Positions 28,001-37,663 of a DNA stretch of 64,000 bases are shown one piece after another. The stretch is from positions 2,914,001 through 2,978,000 of the forward strand of contig OZ250180.1 of the NCBI GenBank assembly GCA_965238215.1, in the 5' to 3' direction. The position numbers and the translations under genes were made by a program. Position 1 is the first letter of the stretch; each line of letters opens with the position of its first letter. The stretch comes from JAPULR01 sp965238215 (GTDB lineage: Bacteria > Chloroflexota > Dehalococcoidia > Lucifugimonadales > GCA-2712585). The notes under the pieces were generated by a model. It saw nothing but the letters and a program-made list of their open reading frames with translations, had not been told where the DNA came from and searched no databases.

Positions 28001-30226
28001 GGAACTCACCTTTAGGGACGAAGGAAATATCTGCACCCGGTTCTCTTCTCTGGTTAGAAGGGCCGCCTCTTCCAACCAGGAGACCGAAGTTCTCACACGG
28101 GTGTCGTCCGTGTTGGAGTCTCGCTGGAAGCCCCTATCGTCGTCTTCGCTCAGGATCTCGCCAGCAGTAGCCACCACCTGGCCGTTCATTCTCTTCCTCT
28201 TGTCCAGGTTACGCAGCGCCCTTAGAACACTGTGGATCTCTCTTCGCGTGAGACGGGAACGGGCCGACATTCCAAATTGCAGCTCCACATCTTCTAAGGT
28301 GTAGAGGAGAACACATCTCGCCAATGCCTGATCACGTCCAGCTCGTCCAGCCTCCTGGAGGTGGTTCTCCAGAGACCCGGGGATGTCGGCGTGGATGACA
28401 AGCCGCACATCCGGCTTGTCGATGCCCATGCCAAAGGCGTTGGTGGCCACAATGACCCTCAACTGGCCTTTGATGAAACTATCTTGCACCTCCTTCTTGG
28501 TTTCCGGCGGCAGGCCGGCATGGAAGAAATCCGCCTTGACTCCCTTGAACTGTAGGAACCCCGCAGCTTCTTCTGTCTGCCTCCGTGTGGCGCAGTACAC
28601 GATTGCGCCACTTGTCTCATCTTCGGGAAGGTCAGCCATTAGTATCTGGTAAATGTGTTCGAACTTCTCGGATCGGCTTGTTCGGACCACCACAAAATCC
28701 AGGTTGTCGCGCCGGGCGCCGCCATCAAAGACCTCAAGCTCGGTGTCAAGCTGGTCCCTAAAGTAGGCTACAATCTCTTCCTTCACGTCGGGCTTCGCTG
28801 TGGCAGTGAGGCACAACACCGGAGAAACCAGTTCCTCTCCCGCCCTCTCCTTTATGAAGCGTCCCACGTAACGATAGTCGGGACGGAAATCGTGACCCCA
28901 TTTGGATAGGCAGTGGGCCTCATCCAAGACCCAGGCGCCTATCTCTCGTTGTTCCAATACACGGCGGACTGAGACGTTGCGGAGCTGCTCTGGTGAGATG
29001 ATTAGGATGGCAACATCCCCTAATCGGACCCGGTTAAGCGCCTCTTTTCGCTCGGGCATGGAAAGAAGCCCGTTGATAGTCACGCATGAGCCGATCCCCC
29101 GCGATTCCAACCCTTTCACCTGGTCGGCCATCAAGGCAATCAGGGGCGAGATCACCACGGTCAGGGCGCCGGTCTTGTCATATCTGGATAAGGCTGGAAT
29201 CTGATAACAGACAGACTTGCCGGTGCCCGTTGGCAGTATACCCAACACGTGATTCCCAGCCATCGCCGCTTCGGCTATCGACTGCTGCAAGGATCTACCA
29301 GCTTCGTCAGCCGGCTCAGGACGAAAGTCTGGAAAGCCAAACCAACGACTGAGTTCTTTTCTTGCGTCGTGTCGCTCCCTGCACCAGCCACAGCCAGCAT
29401 CGGTACAGGCGTTGTCCCGCAACCGCCGGACCAACCTCCCCGCCTCCGGAAACTGGTGACGCACCCAGGGCGGCATAACGGAATTGCCACCAGCTACGGA
29501 CAGCCACGCGAGGGCGTAGGCCAGGGACCACCCGTGCCGGATGGCTTCCACTACGATCTCGCGGGCGGCCGTCTGGCACGCGTTACCCTCCAGACAAGCA
29601 TGTATTGCCTCTGACGCTTCGGCGTCGGAGGGTCTCGGGGAGTGGCGCAAACCCTCGAAAACGGAATCGAATCCCGCGCCATTGTCCGTTGTGGTCAACC
29701 AATGCCAGGCTTTCAAAAGTTCAGGTGATGCTTCCAGTAAGGCCTTCTGCTGATCTTCGAAGACCTGCAATGCTAGTCGAGCATCTAACTCCGGGTCGTT
29801 GATTCGACCCCGCTTGAGCTTCCCGTCTTGATAGTGCTTGACCAGATGATGGTATGGATTCCTTGGAAAGGCCAAAGGATTTAGCCTGAGAGTATCTATT
29901 GCAGGCAGTCCCAAGAGCCTGAGATTAGGATTTGCGGCTCGTAAGTGAGTAAGGTCGAAATCGATTAAATTATGACCCAGAATTGAGTCCGCGCCATCTG
30001 CGAATTCGTCCAGTTGCGCGAGTGCCCTCGCCAAGTCATCTCCCACCGATGGAAAGACCAGGGATTGACCGGTATCCCGGCGCACTCCCGCCAAAGCTCG
30101 GATACGCCGGTTGCGGACATTCACCTCTAGATCGACTGAGACGCAACGAAAAAGGTGATCGAAGCTCTCGCAAGGTCTCTGAGGGGGCTTCCGTTTGCTT
30201 GCCATAGTCACCGTACTTCTGTCCAT
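25067..30226 (-). CDS. Exonuclease-RecQ-UvrD fusion helicase, 1719 residues
   Basis: Giant DNA-processing enzyme, intact. The start at 30226 has AAAAGGCG upstream. Residues about 25-165 form a DEDD-type 3'-5' exonuclease (VDLEV with D32/E34, GHNLIDFD, NDPELDARL). Then a RecQ-type SF2 helicase with LPTGTGKSVCYQIPAL (motif I), VLDEAHCLSKWGHDFRP (DEAH), IVYCATRRQTEEA and IVATNAFGMGIDKPDVR and QEAGRAGRDQ. The C-terminal 600 residues are an SF1A UvrD/Rep helicase: VLVLAGPGSGKTKVLVHRIA, LVDEYQDVGPDEY, AVGDDDQNIYEFKGSS, LLTAHRAKGLEFDHVVV, YYVSMTRARQTL. The two motors share 3'-5' polarity by family. It sits alone between IS debris in the accessory island. A repair or phage-defence role is possible; only the domain content is certain. 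Confidence 0.9.
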   Translation of the reverse strand: MDRSTVTMASKRKPPQRPCESFDHLFRCVSVDLEVNVRNRRIRALAGVRRDTGQSLVFPSVGDDLARALAQLDEFADGADSILGHNLIDFDLTHLRAANPNLRLLGLPAIDTLRLNPLAFPRNPYHHLVKHYQDGKLKRGRINDPELDARLALQVFEDQQKALLEASPELLKAWHWLTTTDNGAGFDSVFEGLRHSPRPSDAEASEAIHACLEGNACQTAAREIVVEAIRHGWSLAYALAWLSVAGGNSVMPPWVRHQFPEAGRLVRRLRDNACTDAGCGWCRERHDARKELSRWFGFPDFRPEPADEAGRSLQQSIAEAAMAGNHVLGILPTGTGKSVCYQIPALSRYDKTGALTVVISPLIALMADQVKGLESRGIGSCVTINGLLSMPERKEALNRVRLGDVAILIISPEQLRNVSVRRVLEQREIGAWVLDEAHCLSKWGHDFRPDYRYVGRFIKERAGEELVSPVLCLTATAKPDVKEEIVAYFRDQLDTELEVFDGGARRDNLDFVVVRTSRSEKFEHIYQILMADLPEDETSGAIVYCATRRQTEEAAGFLQFKGVKADFFHAGLPPETKKEVQDSFIKGQLRVIVATNAFGMGIDKPDVRLVIHADIPGSLENHLQEAGRAGRDQALARCVLLYTLEDVELQFGMSARSRLTRREIHSVLRALRNLDKRKRMNGQVVATAGEILSEDDDRGFQRDSNTDDTRVRTSVSWLEEAALLTREENRVQIFPSSLKVSSTAEARSRILKARITKTYCRQLLSICEALIEADADEGISTDELMASSGLTAEGIRSALYDLERLGIASNDTVLTAFVHAGVRRPSRQRFKEAVETEKALIHFMEELAPDMQKGETYPLHLRIASQRLQDEGHNHALPEYLRRIVRSIANDGRGEGGGVGSLGLRGRDRETIQVTLQRSWKGLEKTAELRRAAAGRLLDHLLDQLPPGIRGTDLLVDTTLGKLQSSVTSDMILSNSVRDPSRLTDRALMWLHEQEVIQLNRGLTVFRPAMTIRLKTERRGFSNADFASLKLHYAEQVLQIHVMAEYVKQGLSAMANAVRLAMDYFSLGREEFLHRWLPDKDRELSRQTTPESWRTIVESLGNPVQRRIVADDREQTNVLVLAGPGSGKTKVLVHRIAYLIRVRRENPRGILALAYNRHAAVEIRRRLEDLIGNDARGVIVLTCHALAMRLVGASFAGRANRLDNSDFREVLRQAVNQLRGKGLPQDEADEHRTRLLAGFRWILVDEYQDVGPDEYALISALAGRTLPDEDDKLTLFAVGDDDQNIYEFKGSSVEYIRRFERDYGAKPAFLTDNYRSAGHIIDAANNLIEGSRYRMKVGHPIHIDRRRAKEAPGGPWAKIDPVARGQVQILAVGDNSVSQAQVVVAELKRMSELSPAWDWSTCAVVARQWRYLDPVRSLCRLEGIPVQMANEEFTGIWRLRETQALLRWLRGIGLPLVQIGDLTDWVGNQPSGPWTRLLAQAVEEYELETGSTETPVNHFIEWLAEWGRDVRRRQQGLLLLTAHRAKGLEFDHVVVLDGSWDRIGHAEDRDAPRRLYYVSMTRARQTLTLARFPRSNRLQNAVINSAAVVHREATVKLPSPAPELHLRHKRLSLRDVVLSYAGYRPPGSRVHRAIANLMYGDLLQVRENSNRWQLLDENGTVVGQLASNVKFPDGMRCIHGTVMAIATWDRQSSDPQYQASLRSDEWEVVVPELVFQPDT

Positions 30227-30489
30227 GGTTCGCCTTTTGGGTGTGTTTAGCCCACCGGTTTGGAGGTTTCCAGTGGGTGGATCACCAGTCCAAACGCATA
30301 CCGGATAGTGGAATCATGTCATCGCAGGACCTGGAATTCAACATTGATGCTGACTATGACCTGCTCTCAATAGTTGTAACACCTGATGCATCACATCGAC
30401 AAGGTTGGGAACCGGGGCCGACGGCAACCATCCCTCAGCGGCGCGAATACTTGTATGCTGGCAGTAGCTGGAATATCCCACAGGTCGCG

Positions 30490-30832
30490 GACCCGGCCCC
30501 GAAGCGAAATAGCTTCAGCAGGTTGTCACCGGCGCAGATGAGCAGCCATTCCCGGTTCACCTTCGTCAGACCCCGCAACATAAACTGCCGGAATCTCCGG
30601 CCCTGCTTGATCTGGCCGAACACCGACTCCACTGTCTCCATCCTCCGGGCATATCGCTTACGTCCCCGCCTCGTCCGCAGCTTGCGGCGCATCCCGTCCC
30701 TGACGGACAGTCCCTTGGGCATGCGGCCACTGGGAGCCGGCTCCAACACCCTGCCATGGCGGAACTCATCCGGCGCTATGACCAGGTCCACTCCCATCGC
30801 GTAGAGTCCCTCAACCGCCTTGGCCGAGTGTC
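30490..30832 (-). pseudogene. IS1182-type transposase C-terminal remnant
   Basis: Minus strand: GVDLVIAPDEFRHGRVLEPA, RRKLRTRRGRKRYARRMETV (with the catalytic Glu of the DDE domain in ESVFGQIKQGRRFRQF) and WLLICAGDNLLKLFRFG. The N-terminal two thirds are absent. Open frames on the opposite strand here are shadows. 30227-30489 holds nothing else. Confidence 0.75.
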
Positions 30833-31050
30833 AATGGCGGACGCATGTTGGGCCAAGACAGCAGAGTAGGTAAACTGGGATCGTCAAGGGTGTCGTTGCC
30901 CAGCCTGAGTTTATGTTGTCAAGGTCTAGCCGCAGCCCAACGACGTCTTCACCAGACCTACGGCGAAGCACAATTATATGCCAACTGGGCATCCTGTCTC
31001 AGCAGATGTTAAGCTGGAACACCAAGAGACAGTGCCACTCCGGGGCAGAG

Positions 31051-32133
31051 ATGAAATTCAAGGACTTCGTACCGGATAGTCAAAAGCCAAAGCTCCAATG
31101 CTTGGCTCAACTGACTGCTGGCCTCTCATACGACAGGGGTTGCCTATGGCCCAATTGCAACGGTACTGCGATCAGGGCACATGCCTTAGCAAGTTTTTGG
31201 ATGAGGGCAATAGAAACCGACGAAAAGGTAATTGAATTTTACCCTTCATCCTGGAATTACTTGCTGAGGGATTTCAGATTTGCCGACACCCCCCGCGGAC
31301 GAAGGCCCATACCACTTGATCCCAAGCCGAGTGACAGAGAGAAAGCTCAACGTTACCGGTTCCTATGCCGCGATCACGACGTATGCTTCAACAACGTAGA
31401 CAACTTAACTGAAACCAAGGACTACAGCCTAAGGAACCTGAACTGGGCGGTTTACAGGTCAGTCTTAACACAGCAATGGAGGGTAGAGTCTCGTAGATCG
31501 GCATTGAAAGAGTCTGAGGCTATTGGTCCCTCCCTTTACAATGTTCCCAGAACCGATGGCCTCAAAACCCGCGTTTTCCCCACCCTCAACGAAAGTCTTA
31601 GAGGTCTAGGTGATTATAAACAGAACCTTCAGAATTGCTTGGAACCCGAGAATTGTACAAAGTGCAACGGGATCCAGTGCAGTTTCGTAACTCACACAGT
31701 GCTTCACCTGAAAGGTAAGCCCAAACTAGCAGCTTCTACGTTTACACTGGGCTTACGAGATCACGAGAATTGGGGTCTGAACGTGGTCCCTCTGGCTGAC
31801 GGTACCGGTCACGACGTGATATGGCATCACTTTGGCGAACACCAGGGAGTCATGGAACAGCGCACATCACTCCAAAGAAAGGCACAAGGGAAGAAGCAAG
31901 AGGAAATGGTCTCGCAATGTATCCTCCGCTTCGCCGATGCACTAGTCGTGAATCCCGAATGGTGGGACGGCATAGGAGACAAACGTCGTGCCGCAATTTT
32001 GGAGATGATCTCGGCTGAAACTGGAGTAGCTATCGGTACACCCGAATGGGTATCGTCGCGGCTAAACAGGGCAAACACCCCAATCCTAGACTTACCGAAT
32101 CCGCGACAACTAAATCTATTCAGGGACGATTAG
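31051..32133 (+). CDS. Zinc-finger/HNH-like protein of unknown function
   Basis: 360 residues from ATG 31051 (GGGGCAG upstream, moderate). An N-terminal CLWPNCNGTAIRAHALASFW (CxxxxC ... H) resembles the zinc knuckle plus His of HNH-type nucleases in defence proteins. A second cysteine cluster is CLEPENCTKCNGIQCSFVTH. The C-terminal part (GLRDHENWGLNVVPLADGTG, MVSQCILRFADALVVNP) is globular. No close family named. Intact and alone between the IS1182 remnant and repeat copy B, as expected of a one-gene defence cassette. Confidence 0.6.
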   Translation: MKFKDFVPDSQKPKLQCLAQLTAGLSYDRGCLWPNCNGTAIRAHALASFWMRAIETDEKVIEFYPSSWNYLLRDFRFADTPRGRRPIPLDPKPSDREKAQRYRFLCRDHDVCFNNVDNLTETKDYSLRNLNWAVYRSVLTQQWRVESRRSALKESEAIGPSLYNVPRTDGLKTRVFPTLNESLRGLGDYKQNLQNCLEPENCTKCNGIQCSFVTHTVLHLKGKPKLAASTFTLGLRDHENWGLNVVPLADGTGHDVIWHHFGEHQGVMEQRTSLQRKAQGKKQEEMVSQCILRFADALVVNPEWWDGIGDKRRAAILEMISAETGVAIGTPEWVSSRLNRANTPILDLPNPRQLNLFRDD

Positions 32134-32420
32134 TCAACCTCATTGGCGAGGAGCCAAACAATCGCGTGGGCACACCGAGACCCGACCATCAACGGTTAGA
32201 TAAGGATGAGAGAGGTACATATCGACAAAACGGCGGGCCAGCCATGAACGCTGTTGTTTTCACGGAAGCGTAGCGTTGATAATGTGGACTGGACAATCGT
32301 CATGTTGGGTCGTGGGGCAAGGCACGGCCACCGCCAATGGGATGGACGGGCCTCCCCCTCGCAGGCTGGAGGCCCTTGTAGACTAAGCCGAGGTAGCCAA
32401 GGCGACTCCTCATATCAGAA

Positions 32421-32510
32421 CCTCCCACCGAAAAGTTCGCAATTCGGCACGTGTAGGCCCACCATCTTGGACAAAATCAAGAACCTTTTCGATTAAGTTC
32501 ACTATCAACA
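32421..32510 (+). repeat. Repeat copy B with both arms: candidate unoccupied recombination site
   Basis: Left arm CCCACCGAAAAGTTCGC (32424-32440), core GGCCCACCA (32457-32465), then TTGGACAAAATCAAGAACC and a weakened hairpin. This is the only place where left and right arms adjoin. It is either an empty target site (attB-like) or a joint of two mobile-element ends. 32134-32420 has no gene. Confidence 0.6.
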
Positions 32511-32554
32511 TATAGACGCTGCCATCGTTTGCATTTTTGCAGCTTGGTTTGTCT

Positions 32555-33000
32555 TGCTGGGCGGGACCCGCCGGGGTGGGCAAGAGCTTCCTTGCTCAAT
32601 CCCTCGGCTACGCCGCCATCATGGCCGGTTACACAGTCCGCTTCGTTCATGCCGACATCTTCTTCAGGCCCATGGCCCAAGCCCGGGTAGACAACTCCGT
32701 GGACCGCACCTCCCGCTCTTTCCTCTCCCCAGATCTGCTCATGCTGGATGGCCTGGCCTTCATCGACTCACACTCCAGCAGTCAGCTAACCTCGACCAAC
32801 TCGTAATCAGCCGTCACCGGGTCTCCAGCTTCGTCATCACCTCCAACAGGGCCGTAGAGGAATGGCTCAGCCTCTTCGACGACCCCATCCTCGGCAACAG
32901 CGCCCTCGACAGGCTGACCAACGCTAGCTACCAGATAGTCATTGAGGGAACCAACTATCGCAAAAGGTTTTCGCCTCATCAATTCTTACGGCCCAAAAGG
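32555..33000 (+). pseudogene. IstB-type IS21 ATPase remnant
   Basis: AGPAGVGKSFLAQSLGYAAI (Walker A), VRFVHADIFFRPMAQARVDN and SPDLLMLDGLA are in one frame. After a shift near 32755, LHRLTLQQSANLDQLVISRH, RVSSFVITSNRAVEEWLSLF and SALDRLTNASYQIVIEG follow in another. The N-terminus is missing. It begins about 45 bases after repeat copy B. Confidence 0.8.
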
Positions 33001-33266
33001 AGGTGATTGACCCCGCATCCGATTCCTGATTATAGTCTTCATCAGTTGCACCCGGGGTGGACTAATGTATGTGGCGATCACTGGACTAATGATCCTGGCG
33101 ATTGACATTTTGGCCGTATAGCTGTCGTTATCGAATACGGAGAGACGCGCGTATTGTGCTTGAGGCCAAAATCGACACCGCAGGCCTTTGCTCGAATCGC
33201 TCCAGTGGGGTATCCGATGAACCGCACTACTAACATCGCAGTCGGTACAGAGAATAGTGCAGGTCT

Positions 33267-33728
33267 ATGATGGAAAAAATTGACTTAGCGCTGAAAATAT
33301 CGGGCTATGCGTCGCTCGGCCAACAGACCCGTGAGGCTTTACGGGCCAGGGCGGTGCTAAAGCCACTACCCTACACTCTGGAGAAGCAGCTATTAGGATC
33401 CGCCAGTTTGTCAGACAACTGCCTGAGGGCCCTAATCGGAGAATGCCCAGTGTTCGTCAATGTCGACTGGGTAGTGTGGATCCACGGTCCGACTCTTAGG
33501 GATTGCTTTGCTGCAATGGCCGAATTAGTTAATCTAATCAGCCAAGTTTTGGAAACCCCCGTGCTTATCAATCTCTTGGACACATCTGAAGTGGAACCTG
33601 GGCAACTACGACGACGACTAAATCGGGAAGCGAAGATGGCTAAATTTAGAAGAATCTTGTTATGGGGGCTTGGTTCTTCAATTGTTGTTTTGGCGGGCGG
33701 GCTATTCACATTATGGATCACATGCTGA
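33267..33728 (+). CDS. Small protein with C-terminal membrane anchor, partner of the nuclease
   Basis: 153 residues. Soluble helical body with KPLPYTLEKQLLGSASLSDN and LVNLISQVLETPVLINLLDT, then a basic stretch (RRRLNREAKMAKFRR) and a single C-terminal membrane helix (ILLWGLGSSIVVLAGGLFTLW). Followed after 18 bases by a PD-(D/E)XK gene. A tail-anchored sensor beside a nuclease is a common defence layout, so I read the two as one unit. No family recognised. Confidence 0.55.
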   Translation: MMEKIDLALKISGYASLGQQTREALRARAVLKPLPYTLEKQLLGSASLSDNCLRALIGECPVFVNVDWVVWIHGPTLRDCFAAMAELVNLISQVLETPVLINLLDTSEVEPGQLRRRLNREAKMAKFRRILLWGLGSSIVVLAGGLFTLWITC

Positions 33729-33746
33729 CTCAGGAGGTTGCTAGGC

Positions 33747-34142
33747 ATGGAATTCACCATAGAAGCGGAACTTATTGAGCACGTATTGCGAATCGCTCGA
33801 AGATTGGGATACACGGCAATGCTCCACCCTTCCTCCAGTAGGAGCCCACGGCTGCGTGTCCTTGGCTGGCCCGTTCGAAGCGTTAGGTTCAAGCCAGACA
33901 TCTTGGTTGAACGCGGAGCTAAGTCCGTCCTCGTGGAAGCCAAGATAAGGCCGGTATTGATGAGTGCTGTCATGCAAGCTCACGGCTACCGCAACTGTTT
34001 TGGAATTCCGATAATCCTGTGTCTCCCAGACAGTTCGTTCCATTCCACCCCTAAGAGCGTAAAGGACTTCGCCCGACGAAACGAACTCAGTATCTTCCCT
34101 GCCTCGAAAATTGCGGACGCATTGAGAGAATGTCTGGTCTGA
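33747..34142 (+). CDS. PD-(D/E)XK nuclease-like protein
   Basis: 131 residues, start behind AGGAGG. The core RFKPDILVERGAKSVLVEAK (PD ... ExK, with E in VEAK) is followed by a helix VLMSAVMQAHGYRN and strand IPIILCLPDSS, matching the restriction-endonuclease-like fold. The N-terminal helix (EAELIEHVLRIARRLGYTAM) is usual in small members. Together with the membrane-anchored neighbour it fills the cassette between repeat copies B and C. Nuclease activity is inferred from the motif. Confidence 0.7.
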   Translation: MEFTIEAELIEHVLRIARRLGYTAMLHPSSSRSPRLRVLGWPVRSVRFKPDILVERGAKSVLVEAKIRPVLMSAVMQAHGYRNCFGIPIILCLPDSSFHSTPKSVKDFARRNELSIFPASKIADALRECLV

Positions 34143-34217
34143 CATCAACGGGGTGTCAAAAGAGTGGCTATGCGGTGGACCTTTTGCTGCACATTCTGTT
34201 ATTGGTCAGCGATAATG

Positions 34218-34285
34218 TCCCCACCACCTTGGATAAAATCAAGAACCTTCCTGCTCAGGTTAGAGTTGGTTCTGTAGTCACTTGG
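34218..34285 (+). repeat. Right-arm repeat copy C
   Basis: CCCACCACCTTGGATAAAAT, CAAGAACCT, loop, AGGTT. Same orientation and order as copies A, B, D and E, starting 76 bases after the nuclease stop. Confidence 0.65.
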
Positions 34286-34377
34286 CCCATTGCCAACCCT
34301 GAGCCTTCCGTGGGTGTCGCTATGGGGTTGGCGTGATTGACGACCCGCAATTCTGCTTTCATATACTGTTCAAATGG

Positions 34378-34660
34378 CTCTTGTTCAGGCGCATGGTTGG
34401 CCGGGACAACACGGTGAAGTATTGCTCGCACACCCTACAGGTGCTTCCCGAGAGGGTCGACCGAACTATGCCGGATCGTTGGTGGACGTGCTCGAAGGTC
34501 TGGACGGACGACTGGCAGTGCAACACGAAGGACGTATCGTCGCCTCCCAGGAAGCGCCGCCCCGTCCAAGTATCCTGCGCAGCTTCGGCACGAGGACAGT
34601 ACACACGACTGTTCCCAGCCCCCACACCAACGGTGTCAGCACAAGACTGGAGGACTAGGT
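34378..34660 (+). pseudogene. ISNCY-type transposase C-terminal remnant
   Basis: RDNTVKYCSHTLQVLPER in one frame, then YAGSLVDVLEGLDGRLAVQH and EGRIVASQEAPPRPSILRSF in the next, the C-terminal beta-rich end of integrase-core ISNCY transposases. The matching N-terminal piece lies at 38848-39094, on the other side of the 35.1-38.6 kb genes. Confidence 0.65.
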
Positions 34661-34739
34661 AGCGACAATGGGCACAATGCTCGAAGCGGACAACCTCCAC
34701 GACGACGCCGACCGCAATGACGCCTTAAGAGTTCGCAAG

Positions 34740-34898
34740 ACAGTGACTTCGCGATCCAGAAAGCCCACCCCACTTCAGACGGCGAGATGGAAGGCGGTGC
34801 GTAAGGGACTGGGCATTCACAGAGGCACCGTGAGCAAGTACATCAATGCCGAGAGTCCACTGATTTCCAACGCTCGCGCAAAGTCCCAAGTGTCGTAA
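34740..34898 (+). pseudogene. Transposase helix-turn-helix remnant (ISL3/IS21-like)
   Basis: KPTPLQTARWKAVRKGLGIH followed by RGTVSKYINAESP resembles the N-terminal or internal helix-turn-helix of ISL3-type transposases with a deletion. Short, so tentative. 34899-35115 has no gene. Confidence 0.35.
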
Positions 34899-35115
34899 TC
34901 TGCTAGTATGGGAATCTACCGAGATGACATTTCCCCTTGACACTTAAGCGGACAGAATCCCCGAGCTTCAACACCACAATCAGACAATAAAGTCGCCACA
35001 GTGGTACATTTTCTCCCCGCCGTTCTGAGTTTACACTCAATTACAAGGCTTTGCTAATCTGAAAAGCCTTTGAATTTGCGATATGTAGAAAAGAGTAACT
35101 AGAGTTATCCAATCG

Positions 35116-37617
35116 ATGGGGCGAAAATTGCGCGTGATTCACCGAATTTCCTCTCCGCGCGACTTGGGGCGCGAATTAAGCGAGCAATCGACCGAAGAGT
35201 ACTGGCGTGGGCGGCAACGTTCTAAATCCCGTCGCTATAAGATCCTAAGGTATAGGCATAACCTCTCATCCTTTGCGGTTGGTGTCAGAGAGAATTTGCG
35301 CGTTCTTCGCGACGCCTTGCCTCCCCTACTAAAAGCAATCATTTTGGGCGGCGTGCTTATTGGACTTGTTTTGCTCATCGAGAGAGGTATAGCTCACTGC
35401 ACTACAGTACCCTTGATTCCACCTGATAATTCCACCGTTCTTGATCGGGCATTTCCTACTTTGGCAGTGCAAGTATTAGCAACTCTGCTAGGAATCTACC
35501 TGGCGAGTGTGGGCATTGTACTCGGCACTTCCTATCACAACGTTTCCGCAGATATACGGGAGCTGATTCTAGGAACCGCCCGCGCAAGGCTATATCTCAG
35601 TTCGATTGGTCTAGCAATTGGTGGCGGTCTCTCCCTAGTCTTTCTGCACACCATCGGCTTTTCTTATGGTTATCTGTCCATAAGCGCTTATGTCATCCTC
35701 TTGTGCTTCAGCGGATGGGCATTCTGGATATTGTCTAGCAGCGTATTCAATCTATTCAACCCAATCTCTCTTAGCAGGGAACCTATTCGGATGCTGCATA
35801 AAGCAATTAATCGGATCAAAACTGAGAGCCAAACCGGAAATGAAACTACCTTGGGGATTGAATCAGAAGAAGCTAATAGGTCACTTCGCATCTTGTCGGA
35901 ACTGATTGAGCTTACAAGTAAGCGAACGTCTATAGACAAGCCTCAACTTGCATATACGGTAGAAATGCTTCTCATTCTTCTACGTCACTATGCCAGTCGG
36001 AAGCACCTTCTCACACCCACAAGCACGTGGTTCCCACAGGTAGCAGTATATCCAAAATGGGTTGAAACCGATTGGTCGGAAATATCCATCGCACTTCGTA
36101 CATCTTCACCGGTACAGCCCCGACCGGATCCCGACGTGTACTGGCTAGAAAAGCGTTCGGCCGAACTGGCCTCCGCTGCGATCGAAGCGTGCGTTATAGC
36201 AGATGATCGGGACTCAGCACTGAGGATTATTTAAGCCGTCTCGGACACTACGCGAGATTTTACGAGATTATCCCGATTTGATGATGCTGTAGAATTTGCG
36301 GGGATAGTCCGGGATCGTTGCGGGTCCATCGAATTGGATAATGACGCAGCGTTGGCAATTGCAATGGGCCCTCCGCTCTTTCTATCCAACCTGCTTTTGG
36401 GATGGGGTGACGCAATCCGCTCTTGGGATGATGAAATCCGGCGGGTTGTGAATTCAACCGAATTGGACAACCCGAATACGTCGGTAGTCCGCATTCGCGG
36501 CACATCCCGCGTTTGGAATGCCGCTCAACGCCTTCTTGGACAAGTACAAGACGAGCAGGCAATTCAAGGACGCCGATCAACCCCCGATTGGTATCTTCAA
36601 TCCGAACTGGCCGGCGAATGTATATTATCCCTCCGCGAATTCGCCGACCAGCTCCCTCAATTGCTCTCTGAATACGTCAAGGAATCAACCACGGAGCAGG
36701 CTTCTGCCGAAGTGAAGGCATTGTCAGCTACTCAGTGCCTCCAAACCTTAGAAAGGGCCGGACAAGTTTTAAGGGAACTGCCGGATATAGCAGAGCGAAT
36801 GAAGAGTCTGCATCTGGACGAGGCTCAACCAACAAACGAGTTCGATGGTCTAGGCGACCAAGTCAAACATCAGCGTTCAGAAATCATTAAACGTCTTGCT
36901 GATGTCATTCCTGAGTTGCGCCCTGAATCATCAAAATCACGCCCTGACTTTTTCGGGGAGGCATTGTACAGACTTGTCCATTACACCGAAGAAGCGATAA
37001 GGGAGGGAGACGAACCGTTAGTAAAAAGTGTATTCCCTAATGTGCTTGCCGCTGGAATTGCTTTTGAGGGTTACGCAGTCGCAACATACAAGCCTCCTAC
37101 TTATCAGTTTAATGCCGCTGTCTTCGACCCTATGATTGACCTGCTGGAACTTTCTGGCCTGGCGATAATTTATGAGACAATCCGCGGAGATCGTTCAGCA
37201 GACCCAGTCCGACAATGCTGGAAGGCGTATATTCAATCCACACAAGACCCAGAGGTTTTCGCGAAATCGCTACTGGACATAGCAGAAGGCGGGTTCTCGT
37301 TTGGAATTTCTCAAAGGGCTTTCACAAGAACCGAATGGGAAAGTCCTCTTTCGAAAAAGATAATTGAATCGAGCTTAGCACGTCCTGAGTACTACCCAAT
37401 TTTCAACGTCCCGCCCCCTAAGTGGAATGCACCTACCTTGATTAAGATATTGGGTATATCAAGATCAATGCCATCCATTTACATCAAGCCGCATACTATT
37501 TTTACAGCCGAAGTAATCGCTCCCATAAGCGGTGAATCAGAGGAAGAACTTATGGCCAGACGTACTCTAAAAAACTACTACAAAGAGCTAGACCGATACA
37601 GCGAGTCCAAAAGCTAG
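35116..37617 (+). pseudogene. Large membrane-anchored protein split by an in-frame TAA
   Basis: A single frame of 834 codons is interrupted only by TAA at 36232-36234; translation on either side is equally protein-like (DRDSALRII, stop, AVSDTTRDFTRLSRFDDAVE). The N-terminus is basic. Four membrane helices lie at about residues 70-210 (AIILGGVLIGLVLLIERGI, VLATLLGIYLASVGIVLG, LYLSSIGLAIGGGLSLVFLH, AYVILLCFSGWAFWILSSS). The remaining 600 residues are cytoplasmic and helical. No family recognised. The next gene starts 46 bases on, suggesting a two-gene system. If the stop is genuine, a membrane-only fragment of 372 residues is made, with possible re-initiation at 36364 or later. Confidence 0.7.
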
Positions 37618-37663
37618 TTGAGCACTCTTGCGAAGCAACCACTAGTAGAAAGGCGACAAGCTC

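Noticed and set aside
30241..30804. Plus-strand frame of 187 codons
   Set aside because: Antisense to the IS1182 transposase relic, with no ribosome site or family resemblance.
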